Shown here one piece after another: positions 16,723 to 23,029 of a DNA stretch of 23,029 nucleotides. The notes beneath the pieces are model-generated. The model did not search any database. It was not told the origin of the DNA and saw only the letters and a list, made by a program, of their open reading frames with translations. The DNA comes from an uncultured Clostridia bacterium (GTDB taxonomy: Bacteria; Bacillota; Clostridia; Oscillospirales; CAG-272). The position numbers were made by a program, and so were the translations under genes. Numbering within the stretch: position 1 is the first letter of the stretch; each line of letters opens with the position of its first letter. The DNA is taken from NCBI GenBank assembly GCA_945485605.1, contig CALYSG010000006.1:1-23029 (forward strand). Direction: 5' to 3'.

Positions 16723-16842
16723 GCAGGCAGTGCCTGCACCCCTGACTCGCATTTTATTCACCGAAAAGTGAAGATTTCACCCAGAGCGGATGTTGGCAAA
16801 AAGGTGAGGTGGACGATCGCCCCACGCCTGTTTTGAAAGTTT
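16723..16842. repeat. Intergenic palindromic repeat, copy 2
   Basis: It starts 144 bases after copy 1 with the same palindrome (16723-16737), the same CTCGCATTTTATTCACCGAA segment, then GTGAA-GAT-TTCAC in place of copy 1's GGGTGA hairpin, and ends in TTTTGAAAGTTT. The stem remains paired although the bases differ, which suggests that structure is conserved. Confidence 0.85.
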
Positions 16843-16846
16843 TCGC

Positions 16847-16960
16847 CCGCCTTTTTCAAAAGGCGGCGCACATCCAAGGCGCGTAGCCTTGGTCGCCGCC
16901 CGCAGGCGGCGAAACTCCCCATTACGGCGCTTTCTTTTTGCAAAGCTTTTTCTTTGCGCC
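16847..16960. repeat. Run of consecutive GC-rich hairpins
   Basis: Four inverted repeats follow one another: CCGCCTTTT / AAAAGGCGG (16847-16866), CCAAGGC / GCCTTGG (16874-16892), TCGCCGCC / GGCGGCGA (16893-16912), and GCAAAG / CTTTGC (16940-16957) with GGCGC / GCGCC-like flanks. Such dense stems could stop transcription or form a structured RNA. No coding potential is evident. Confidence 0.75.
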
Positions 16961-17021
16961 TGTTGTGCCAAAGAAAAAGCGTCGAAGCCTTTTTGCAGAC
17001 ATTGTTTCTGTTAACGAGACG

Positions 17022-17070
17022 GCGGCAGGCAGTGCCTGCACCCCTGACTCGCTGCAGGCACACTGCCTGC
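17022..17070. repeat. Partial copy 3 plus inverted copy of the palindromic repeat
   Basis: Bases 17022-17052 are identical to 16720-16750 of copy 2 (31 bases, including palindrome 17025-17039). The match then ends abruptly and an inverted version follows at 17054-17070 (GCAGGCA-CAC-TGCCTGC). The two palindromes face each other and can pair into one long stem. Confidence 0.85.
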
Positions 17071-17168
17071 GACGGCATTTTTAATAGCATCCCTCCGCTG
17101 CGGCGGGATCTCGGATCGGCAAGAACCCATACGGAACCACACGCTCATCGGGTGGTTTTCGGAAACCA

Positions 17169-17211
17169 ATCAAAACAAAGGCTTTCGCTACGCGAAAGCC
17201 TTTGTTTTGAT
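17169..17211. terminator. Perfect 20-bp hairpin downstream of the leftward operon
   Basis: Arms 17169-17188 and 17192-17211 are perfect reverse complements around a TAC loop. The core is GGCTTTCGC with CAAAACAAA / TTTGTTTTG outside it. It lies 6 bases past the stop of the leftward glycoside-hydrolase-like gene and is very probably its terminator. Beyond the stem the minus strand has only a short T stretch, so the U-rich lower stem must supply the weak hybrid. Confidence 0.85.
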
Positions 17212-17217
17212 GTTTGA

Positions 17218-19116
17218 TCATTTAACTCTGAGAAGCAGTGACGCTCCGGGAGCAAGACTTAACGTGTAATTGCCGTTTTCGTCCTTTGCCACAGCCGACG
17301 AGGATTCTGCCGCCTTCCATTCGGCACTTTCGGTATCGAAATACTCGAGCCCGTCGCGAAGGTCAAGCAACGTTGCCTTGTTCTCTTCATTTCCCGAATA
17401 GAACTTGTTGACGAACATGAAGCTGCCGTCATCGAAAAAACCGATCAGGAAACGTCCGCCGTCTACCTTTCCGAGGTCTCCGTAGGAATAGTACCTGCTG
17501 CAGCCCTGCTCAATATTTTCTGCCGAACCGCGGAGGTGGAATACCGCCGTTGATTCCTTCGCGGCGACCTCTCGCCCGAGCGGCACGAGCCACTTCGCCG
17601 TTCTCTGTATGGCGTAGTAGTGCTCATACTTTGAGCCGTCGGGGGCTATGCAGGCATCCGACCAGCCCTGATCGACAAGCGACTGATCGAGCGCATAGGT
17701 GAAGAACGAGACATGCTTCATTCCGTAGGCAAGGCAGGTGTTTGCCTCCCATGCGATCTGCGCGTCGGTAACGTTGCCGTATTTCATATGCTTTGTGAGA
17801 AGGACTATCGCCATCTGATCGATGCCGGCAGCCTTGCCCGCCTTTCTTATCTGCTCAAGGTTAGTGAAATATCCCGAGCGCACCGTGCCTCCGGTCTGAT
17901 TGAAATGATAGTAGTCGTAGCTGAGAAAGTCGGGCTTTGTTGTCTCAATAAAGGTGCTGAGATACTTTTCGTAGCCGTCGGTGCCGAGCTGTGAGTCCTT
18001 TGCGTAGTTCGGGAAGAGGTTTATCACAGTCTTTTTGTCCGGTGAGAATTTCCCGAATGCCTCGTTGAGCATAGCAATGATCTCGAAACGGCTCTTTGCA
18101 GGCTCATCGTAGATCCACCAGCCCCTTATGTTGTCGAAGTCCTTGTAGTCCTCGACGACCTCTTTGACTACGGCGTCGACCTGCTCCTGTGTGAGGGGCG
18201 TCTGGCTGTAAGAAATGTTCATGATCCGCGGATCCTGAAGCGCCGAGCAGGTAAGCCCGTACTTTTTGAAAAGGGTCAGGGCTATTTTATTGCTTTCGGT
18301 CGAGTTGTACTCGAGCGGGACCGAGGTGAATCCGCAGTCGGCTATGTCCTTTATTACGCTTTCGGTCGTGATGAGGTCACCGTGGGGACCGAAATAGTAG
18401 GTGAGCTCGAACCGGTCGAGTCCCGTCATTCCTTCCACCTTCTTTTCGCTGAAATCGTGAGTGAAGGTCACCTCGGCGGTCAGTACGACCTCGCCGACGC
18501 CTTCAAGGGAAAATTTATCGGAAAGCGTGACCGAGCGGTCACGGGATGCGGCATCGGACGGAAGAGTGATACCGCCGAGAAGCGGGATCGCGGTAAGGCA
18601 GGCAAAAAGCAGGCAGAACAGCCTCTTTTTGCCGGGCAGAGCGACAGATAGAAAGACGACAGCCGCCAAGGATGAAAGTCCGACGGCGATTCCCGTAAAC
18701 GCCGAACATCCGCCGCACCCCTTACCTTCGTCGGTCGTCGCAGGCGCTTCGGTCGTCGTTGCCTCGGTCTCTGCGGTTTTTTCCTTCAGCAGGTAGACAA
18801 AGCTACCCGTCTCGCCGTTGGCGATAGAGGATGATGAGGACTTTTCGGTGAGCAGAAGCCCTTCTTTTTCGTAAGAAAGGCTAACGCGGAAATCCTTTGC
18901 ATATTCACTCTGATTGTTTATATTAACAGTGATCTCAAGTCCGCCGTCTATGGGCGAGGCTGACAGATCTGCCTTCACACCGTCGCGGGCGTCGCTCGGA
19001 TTGAATTCGGGTTCAAGCCCCGAGGTGATAATCGAGAATACCGGGATAAGGAGCAGGATCATCGCCGCTGCGACAGTTGCCGCGGCAAGCCTTTTTCGGT
19101 TCGGTGATATTTTCAT
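17218..19116 (-). CDS. Membrane-anchored glycoside-hydrolase-like TIM-barrel protein
   Basis: A 632-residue protein. An N-terminal helix (about 11-31) precedes an Ig-like beta domain (44-110), a Thr/Glu/Ala-rich tether (113-130), GKGCGGCS (131-138) and two close hydrophobic segments (139-160, 164-183). A second short beta region follows, then a barrel-like domain (about 236-515) and a C-terminal beta domain (520-632). The barrel resembles clan-A glycoside hydrolases: WWIYDEPAK with Asp337-Glu338-Pro339 fits an acid/base position, and Asp401 in LSYDYYHF is a second candidate. I cannot assign a numbered family, and the nucleophile is not certain. ATG at 19116 follows GGGAGG. It is the last gene of a leftward operon, 25 bases after the dehydrogenase, suggesting it frees or binds the sugar that the operon metabolises. 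Confidence 0.8.
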   Translation of the reverse strand: MKISPNRKRLAAATVAAAMILLLIPVFSIITSGLEPEFNPSDARDGVKADLSASPIDGGLEITVNINNQSEYAKDFRVSLSYEKEGLLLTEKSSSSSIANGETGSFVYLLKEKTAETEATTTEAPATTDEGKGCGGCSAFTGIAVGLSSLAAVVFLSVALPGKKRLFCLLFACLTAIPLLGGITLPSDAASRDRSVTLSDKFSLEGVGEVVLTAEVTFTHDFSEKKVEGMTGLDRFELTYYFGPHGDLITTESVIKDIADCGFTSVPLEYNSTESNKIALTLFKKYGLTCSALQDPRIMNISYSQTPLTQEQVDAVVKEVVEDYKDFDNIRGWWIYDEPAKSRFEIIAMLNEAFGKFSPDKKTVINLFPNYAKDSQLGTDGYEKYLSTFIETTKPDFLSYDYYHFNQTGGTVRSGYFTNLEQIRKAGKAAGIDQMAIVLLTKHMKYGNVTDAQIAWEANTCLAYGMKHVSFFTYALDQSLVDQGWSDACIAPDGSKYEHYYAIQRTAKWLVPLGREVAAKESTAVFHLRGSAENIEQGCSRYYSYGDLGKVDGGRFLIGFFDDGSFMFVNKFYSGNEENKATLLDLRDGLEYFDTESAEWKAAESSSAVAKDENGNYTLSLAPGASLLLRVK

Positions 19117-19141
19117 TGCCTTAAACCTCCCGCATATTTAA

Positions 19142-20311
19142 TCAGGAGCTGTAGGTGCCTTCGGTGTTTGCCACGACATGAGCAACGGGCTCCTTATGGC
19201 GCGAGGTCGCAACTCTCTTCTGAAGCTCGGAATAGAATAGCTCGTGGTCGAGCGGAAGGGTGACCTCCTTGCCGAGCCAGGCAGAAAGATGAAGGGCGTT
19301 CGATATAGTCAGACCGTTTATGCCCTCCCGACCGTCTGCGACAAGAGGCTCGCCGCGGAGGATCGCACCTGCGAAGGCATTGAGAACACCGGGGTGCTTG
19401 GGATTTTGTCCGTCGGTCTCGACCTCGGAATATTCGATCGGGGGCTTGCCGTATATCTGCTCGGTATTCGTTGCCGACCATTCCTGCTCGGTCATCGATG
19501 CCTTCCACATATAGAGCTTCTTGTTTTCTACGAGGAGCTTGCCGCGGTCAAGCGAGATCTCGAAACGGTTCGTGCCTGGGACATCGCCGGTCGTGGCTAT
19601 GAATACGCCCGTCGCGCCGTTTTCATATTCGACGAAGGCGGTCACGTCGTCTTCAACTTCGATGTCGTGCCATTTGCCGAAGTACATCTTTGCGGTGAGC
19701 TTCTTCGGCATACCGCAGATCCATTGCCAGAGGTCAAGGTTATGTGGGCACTGATTGAGGAGTACGCCGCCGCCTTCACCTGCCCAAGTGGCTCTCCACT
19801 CGCTCGAGTTGTAGTAAGCCTGCGGACGGTACCAGTCTGTGATTATCCAGTTCGTGCGGCGGATCTCGCCCATCTCTCCGCTCCTTACGATCTCGCGCAT
19901 CTTGCGGTAGACGCAGTTAGTGCGCTGATTCATCATGATACCGAAGACGAGCTCGGGGTGCTCGTCGGCGACCTTCATCATCTCAAGGACCTGAAGCCCG
20001 TAGACTCCGGCGGGCTTTTCCGTTATGACATGAAGTCCGCGTTTCATGCACTCAATGGCATAGGGCGGGTGGAAGTAGTGAGGAACGGCAATGAGGACCG
20101 CCTCTGCCTTTCCGCTGTCAAACAGCTCTTCCGCGCTCGCATAGCAGTTCACGGTCGGGCAGACGCTTTTCGCCCACTCAAGGCGTTCGGGAAGGACATC
20201 CGCGACGGCGGTAAGCTCTATTTCGGGGCATTTTCCCGTCATGATGTTCTTTATGTGGCTGGTGCCCATATTACCGACACCGACGATACCGAGTTTTACT
20301 TTTCTGTCCAT
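19142..20311 (-). CDS. Gfo/Idh/MocA-family oxidoreductase
   Basis: A 389-residue NAD(P)-dependent dehydrogenase that would oxidise a sugar, glycoside or inositol hydroxyl in the cytoplasm. The start is the ATG at 20311, 9 bases after AAGGAG; an ATG at 20320 directly abuts that site and is rejected. The Rossmann motif is G11-V-G13-N-M-G16, the cofactor and catalytic lysine motif is E98-K99-P100, and the active-site segment GGGVLLNQCPHNLDLWQW gives His190 with Asp193. The C-terminal half is the usual beta-sheet substrate domain. There is no signal peptide. It lies between the epimerase gene (20-base gap) and the glycoside-hydrolase-like gene (25-base gap). The substrate cannot be deduced from sequence alone. 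Confidence 0.94.
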   Translation of the reverse strand: MDRKVKLGIVGVGNMGTSHIKNIMTGKCPEIELTAVADVLPERLEWAKSVCPTVNCYASAEELFDSGKAEAVLIAVPHYFHPPYAIECMKRGLHVITEKPAGVYGLQVLEMMKVADEHPELVFGIMMNQRTNCVYRKMREIVRSGEMGEIRRTNWIITDWYRPQAYYNSSEWRATWAGEGGGVLLNQCPHNLDLWQWICGMPKKLTAKMYFGKWHDIEVEDDVTAFVEYENGATGVFIATTGDVPGTNRFEISLDRGKLLVENKKLYMWKASMTEQEWSATNTEQIYGKPPIEYSEVETDGQNPKHPGVLNAFAGAILRGEPLVADGREGINGLTISNALHLSAWLGKEVTLPLDHELFYSELQKRVATSRHKEPVAHVVANTEGTYSS

Positions 20312-20331
20312 AGTGATCATCTCCTTATTTA

Positions 20332-21105
20332 TTATTCAAGACCGAAGGACTTCAGGTATTCATAGCTTCGGCGCAGACATTCAAAGGGATCCTCGTCATA
20401 GCAGTTGTCCTGTTCGACATAGGCAAACTTTACTCCGGCTCCGCGGCATGCGCGAAGGATCTCGGGGTAGTTCATATTTCCGTCGCCTATTGCAGCCATA
20501 CGGACGGCTTTGTCCTCCCCCGAATAGACCATATCCTTGAAGTGAACGCAATCGAGCCTGCCCTTGAGCTTTCTTATGTATGCCGCGGGGTCTCCGCCGC
20601 CCGCCTGTACCCAGTAGGTGTCAAGGGTTATGCCGCATATGTCGGCGGGAAGTGCTTCGCAGATCATATCGAGGTACGTCTTGCCCTCGTAGTGCGAGAG
20701 CTCCATATTGTGGTTGTGGTACATAAATTTGTGACCCGAGGCGGCGATCTTCTCGGCTACCGGCTTTATCTCCGCGAGGAACTTCCGGAGATCCTCCGGG
20801 CGGCTTCCGTTCTTCTTGAATTCGGGGATCGAGCCGAGTCCGATGTACTTGCACTTCAGCTTGTTATGGAAGGCTATCGTGCCGTCGGTGTCTCCGACGA
20901 TCTTTGCGTAGGGGTAGTGCGTGATCTCCGCCTTGAGTCCGTATTTGCGAAGGACTCGCTTCATCCAGTCGGGCTCGTAAGCGCATATGCCGGAGAGCTG
21001 GACATGGCGGTAGCCTATATCGGCGATCTTGCCGAGAGTCTCGTCAAGATCGTCAAGGGTCTTGCACTGGTTTCTGACTGTGTAGAGCTGGGCACCTATT
21101 TTCAT
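20332..21105 (-). CDS. Sugar phosphate isomerase/epimerase-like TIM barrel (xylose isomerase-like)
   Basis: A 257-residue enzyme of the AP-endonuclease-2 / xylose-isomerase-like superfamily, starting with the family's typical MKIGAQLYTVR. The metal-binding residues are intact: Glu135 in HNHNME, Asp162 in ITLDTYW, His188 in VHFKD and Glu231 in YVEQD. Relatives epimerise or isomerise sugars and keto-sugars, dehydrate inositol derivatives, or act on keto-glycosides. The start ATG has no strong ribosome binding site (CGCGAAAGCCATGGTCAAAAAAC precedes it, 23 bases, read as two parts around CATGG), so translation may be coupled to the upstream gene. Pairing with a Gfo/Idh/MocA dehydrogenase is a recurrent arrangement for oxidised-sugar pathways. 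Confidence 0.9.
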   Translation of the reverse strand: MKIGAQLYTVRNQCKTLDDLDETLGKIADIGYRHVQLSGICAYEPDWMKRVLRKYGLKAEITHYPYAKIVGDTDGTIAFHNKLKCKYIGLGSIPEFKKNGSRPEDLRKFLAEIKPVAEKIAASGHKFMYHNHNMELSHYEGKTYLDMICEALPADICGITLDTYWVQAGGGDPAAYIRKLKGRLDCVHFKDMVYSGEDKAVRMAAIGDGNMNYPEILRACRGAGVKFAYVEQDNCYDEDPFECLRRSYEYLKSFGLE

Positions 21106-21128
21106 GTTTTTTGACCATGGCTTTCGCG

Positions 21129-21986
21129 TCAGTGAAAGCTTCCTTTTATTATTTTTTCGATTATTGCTTTTGTGGATGATACACCGAGGTCAAAAGCCTC
21201 GTCGTTTGAGAGCGAGCAGTCGGCAATTTTGGTCTTTTCGCCGTGCTCGAGGTCGGAAAGCCCCGAGAAGCTCTGCAGGTGAGGCTCGCAGGTGATGAAC
21301 TCGCCCCCCTGTGCGAGGTAAGAGGCGATGATGCTTAAGACGTTGCCTTCGCCATTTCCCGCGGGGACGATACTGCCGTCGCGTAGAGCGTCCTTTATGT
21401 GAATGTAGTCGACGAAGGTGTGGAGGGTATCCCAAGCCTTAAGCGTGTCGACACCGCACTGGACGAAGTTTGCGGGATCGAAAACGGCTTTGAGGCGGGG
21501 AAGGGCAGAGAAGATCTCGACGCATCTTTCGGGCGTGTCGCCGAAGATGCTCTTCTCGTTCTCATGACAGAGTACGAGCTCGCTCGGAGCGGCATCGCAG
21601 ATCCGCATAAGGCGCGTAAAGACCGCGTCGGTGTCGAACCTCTTTTTCTCGGCGGCGTAGAAGCTGAATATTCTCATGCGTGTCGCGCCGAGAATTACAG
21701 AGTACTCGCAAAGACGCTTGAATGTGTCAAGGTGAGCTTCAAAGTCCTCGTCGAGCCTTATCTTTCCTATCGGAGAACCGATCGAGAAGGTGCGGATCCC
21801 GGCGTCCGAGAGACGGGCGGCAACCTCCTTGATTTCCTTTTCGGAGAGCTCAGAGACGTTTTTTCCGTCGACTCCGCGGATCTCGAGGAAGGCTACTGCG
21901 TTGCGCTTCAGTGCGGCTATCTGACCGTCAAGAGAGGCGGAAGCTTCGTCCGCGAAGGCGCAGAGTGAAACTTTCATTTCGGGCAT
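21129..21986 (-). CDS. Second sugar phosphate isomerase/epimerase-like TIM barrel
   Basis: A 285-residue member of the same superfamily as the next gene, but clearly a different subgroup, with little sequence similarity apart from the metal site. Probable ligands are Glu144 in CHENEK, Asp170 in VFDPAN, His196 in IHIKD and Glu234 in TCEPH. There is no signal peptide. The start is uncertain: ATG at 21986 gives MPEMKVS, and ATG at 21977 gives MKVSLCAF, which looks more like the family beginning. An AGGGGGG stretch lies about 16 bases before the first. It is the first gene of the leftward four-gene operon and diverges from the AraC-type regulator. Confidence 0.88.
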   Translation of the reverse strand: MPEMKVSLCAFADEASASLDGQIAALKRNAVAFLEIRGVDGKNVSELSEKEIKEVAARLSDAGIRTFSIGSPIGKIRLDEDFEAHLDTFKRLCEYSVILGATRMRIFSFYAAEKKRFDTDAVFTRLMRICDAAPSELVLCHENEKSIFGDTPERCVEIFSALPRLKAVFDPANFVQCGVDTLKAWDTLHTFVDYIHIKDALRDGSIVPAGNGEGNVLSIIASYLAQGGEFITCEPHLQSFSGLSDLEHGEKTKIADCSLSNDEAFDLGVSSTKAIIEKIIKGSFH

Positions 21987-22033
21987 AATGCGGTAAAAAT
22001 ACCCCCCTTCAATAAATATTTTCTACAAAATAT

Positions 22034-22062
22034 ATTATACTACTGCGCAAAAAACAATGGAA
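22034..22062 (-). promoter_or_regulatory. Promoter of the sugar operon, activator-type
   Basis: On the minus strand a perfect TATAAT (22039-22034) has at 17 bases only TTCCAT (22062-22057) as -35, a poor match. A good -10 with a poor -35 next to an inverted repeat is the usual look of a promoter that needs an activator. The predicted start is near 22027, about 40 bases before the first gene. Confidence 0.6.
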
Positions 22063-22080
22063 TTGCTTAAGTAAGCAATT
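22061..22080. promoter_or_regulatory. Candidate operator: perfect inverted repeat between divergent promoters
   Basis: AATTGCTTA-AG-TAAGCAATT has perfect nine-base arms with a two-base centre. It overlaps the weak -35 of the leftward operon by two bases and ends four bases before the -35 of the AraC-type gene. It is therefore placed to control both. A shorter related repeat, GCAAT-TTAT-ATTGC, overlaps its right side (22075-22088). The most likely ligand is the adjacent AraC-type protein, or a global regulator; this is inference. Confidence 0.65.
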
Positions 22081-22084
22081 TATA

Positions 22085-22113
22085 TTGCAAAAATCCGCAT
22101 TGTGTGATATAAT
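22085..22113 (+). promoter_or_regulatory. Promoter of the AraC-type regulator
   Basis: TTGCAA (22085-22090), 17 bases and TATAAT (22108-22113). The -35 matches four of six positions and the -10 is perfect. The predicted start is near 22120, about 42 bases before the TTG start codon. Confidence 0.75.
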
Positions 22114-22161
22114 CAGAAAAAGAGCCGGTCGTAAAGTCCGGAGAGAAGGGAAGGGAACACT

Positions 22162-22980
22162 TTGCAGAGCTTTTATTCTTACCGTGACGGCGAGATAAGG
22201 ATGTCACATTCAGAGGATGTGAATCCTAACCCGTTTGATTTCGGGATGCACGTTCACGAGGTGCACGAGATATATTGCTTCGTGTCCGGAGCTGTGAAGT
22301 ATAACGTCGAGGGAAGGATATATACGCCCGAGCCGGGGAGCATTATGCTTATGAGGAGTGCCGAGAGTCATTGCCTTATGCTTGAGCACAATATGCCATA
22401 CGAGAGGTGGACGCTTCACTTTTCGCCGTCGGTGCTGACGGGGGACTTTGCGGGCGGGGAGCTGCTCGCGCCCTTTACCGACAGACACTTCGGGGAGTAT
22501 AACTATTACCGCCCGTCGGAATTTCACGGTATAAAGCCGCTTGATGTTTTTCAGACCTTCGGCAAGAGCAGTCTTTTGCCCGCCAGACAGGCGGCGGTCG
22601 CGGGGATAATCACGCTTCTCGCACTTATTTCTCCGGTTTTTGAGAAAAAGAGAAGGGGAAGTCCCGACGGTACCGACGCGCGAGCGGGGGAGATAATCGA
22701 ATATATAAACATGAACCTTGCTTCGGATCTTTCGGTAGAGGAACTGTGCAGGCTCTATCACCTGTCGGGCTCACAGCTCGGAAGGATATTCAGGAAGGCG
22801 ACGGGCGCTACGGTCGGGAGCTATATACGAACGAAGAGGCTTATTACGGCATATCAGCTCATGGCTGCGGGGCAGAGAGCACAGGACGCCTGCCGGAGCT
22901 GTGGCTTCGGGGACTATTCGGCGTTTTTCAGGGCATATAAGAAGCACTTCGGCTGTCCTCCGACGGGAAAGTATGAGTGA
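22162..22980 (+). CDS. AraC-family transcriptional regulator
   Basis: A 272-residue regulator. The N-terminal cupin-like sensor (about 20-130) has the His-rich MHVHEVHEIY around 29-38 and PGSIMLM, both typical of AraC sugar-sensing domains. The C-terminal DNA-binding domain (about 176-272) has two helix-turn-helix units: DLSVEELCRLYHLSGSQLGR and then AQDACRSCGFGDYSAFFRAYKKHFG. The start is TTG at 22162, with AAGGGAAGGG 6 bases upstream. The next ATG, at 22201, has AAGG directly abutting it and is less likely. It diverges from the sugar operon across about 175 bases holding both promoters and an inverted repeat, so it probably activates that operon when its sugar is present. The middle part of the protein is slightly short for the family. 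Confidence 0.92.
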   Translation: MQSFYSYRDGEIRMSHSEDVNPNPFDFGMHVHEVHEIYCFVSGAVKYNVEGRIYTPEPGSIMLMRSAESHCLMLEHNMPYERWTLHFSPSVLTGDFAGGELLAPFTDRHFGEYNYYRPSEFHGIKPLDVFQTFGKSSLLPARQAAVAGIITLLALISPVFEKKRRGSPDGTDARAGEIIEYINMNLASDLSVEELCRLYHLSGSQLGRIFRKATGATVGSYIRTKRLITAYQLMAAGQRAQDACRSCGFGDYSAFFRAYKKHFGCPPTGKYE

Positions 22981-23005
22981 CAACGGGGGATACGAGAGGC
23001 GTGGG

Positions 23006-23029
23006 GGAACCTTCTTGAAAGAAGGTTCC
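23006..23029 (+). terminator. Palindrome at the right edge, probable terminator or dispersed repeat
   Basis: GGAACCTTCTT (23006-23016) and AAGAAGGTTCC (23019-23029) are perfect arms around GA. The stem is preceded by GTGGG, so the matching CCCAC may lie beyond the window. It starts 25 bases after the AraC-type stop. The window ends exactly at the end of the arm. Confidence 0.6.

Larger units (their letters stand above)
16563..17168. other. Gene-free intergenic region packed with palindromic repeats
   Basis: Between the Crp-type gene and the leftward glycoside-hydrolase-like gene no credible coding region was found. Open frames here (for example 16758-17090 on the minus strand) read through hairpins and have Arg/Lys/Cys-rich, low-complexity translations with no ribosome binding site. 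The region holds two imperfect direct repeats of about 120 bases, a third partial copy, and a run of GC-rich hairpins, each listed separately. The part from 17071 to 17168 shows only weak hairpins, such as GGTTT-TCGG-AAACC at 17154-17167. Confidence 0.8.

Noticed and set aside
16579..17070. Repeats at 16579, 16723 and 17025 as a CRISPR array
   Set aside because: The spacing is irregular (144 and 302 bases), the copies are imperfect over long stretches, the intervals contain repeat sequence rather than unique spacers, and no cas gene is nearby.
16758..17090. Minus-strand 110-residue open frame
   Set aside because: It runs through palindromic repeats, gives a Lys/Arg-rich low-complexity product, and has no ribosome binding site.
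19244..20365. Plus-strand 373-residue open frame
   Set aside because: It is antisense to the Gfo/Idh/MocA dehydrogenase gene, which has intact motifs and a good ribosome binding site. The long frame is a by-product of codon bias.
16563..23029. Phage, defence island or transposon
   Set aside because: No integrase, transposase, terminase, nuclease-methylase pair or toxin-antitoxin pair was recognised. The genes are metabolic and regulatory.

Overview
The window looks like a piece of a low-to-mid-GC, Gram-positive-type chromosome, most likely an uncultured member of the Clostridia (Oscillospirales-like). This is an inference. It rests on strong AGGAGG-type ribosome binding sites, textbook sigma-A promoters (several TTGACA-N17-TATAAT), lipoprotein and membrane-anchored surface proteins, the family content, and GC-rich palindromic intergenic repeats. 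No rRNA, tRNA, CRISPR array, integrase or transposase was seen. Most of the window is core chromosome. The accessory part is about the last 6 kb.

Region 1 (1-2402): the tail of a membrane-associated gene that seems to carry a frameshift, a perfect 16-bp bidirectional terminator, and a leftward lipoprotein with two GH67-N-like modules and a ComEC-type metallo-beta-lactamase domain. Region 2 (2471-8892): alaS-trxA behind a consensus promoter that diverges from the lipoprotein promoter; a leftward geranylgeranyl-reductase-like flavoprotein; rsmE behind another consensus promoter; and a PucR/CdaR-type regulator. Region 3 (8968-14099): five closely spaced rightward genes, namely an S41 protease lipoprotein, greA, lysS, a one-pass membrane protein and a DMT transporter. 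The greA-lysS pair is housekeeping.

Region 4 (14089-16562): a small lipoprotein forming its own unit (consensus promoter, strong terminator), then a secreted, membrane-anchored SGNH esterase whose stop overlaps the start of a Crp/Fnr-type regulator. Region 5 (16563-17217): 655 bases without a credible gene, packed with imperfect direct repeats and hairpins built around a GCAGGCA-N-TGCCTGC palindrome.

Region 6 (17218-22980): a leftward four-gene operon (two xylose-isomerase-like TIM-barrel epimerases, a Gfo/Idh/MocA dehydrogenase, and a membrane-anchored glycoside-hydrolase-like protein) divergent from an AraC-family regulator. A perfect 9+2+9 inverted repeat sits between the two promoters. 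I read this as a regulated pathway for an unusual sugar, glycoside or polyol, possibly through keto-sugar chemistry. No transporter or kinase is encoded inside the window. The right edge stops inside a perfect palindrome.
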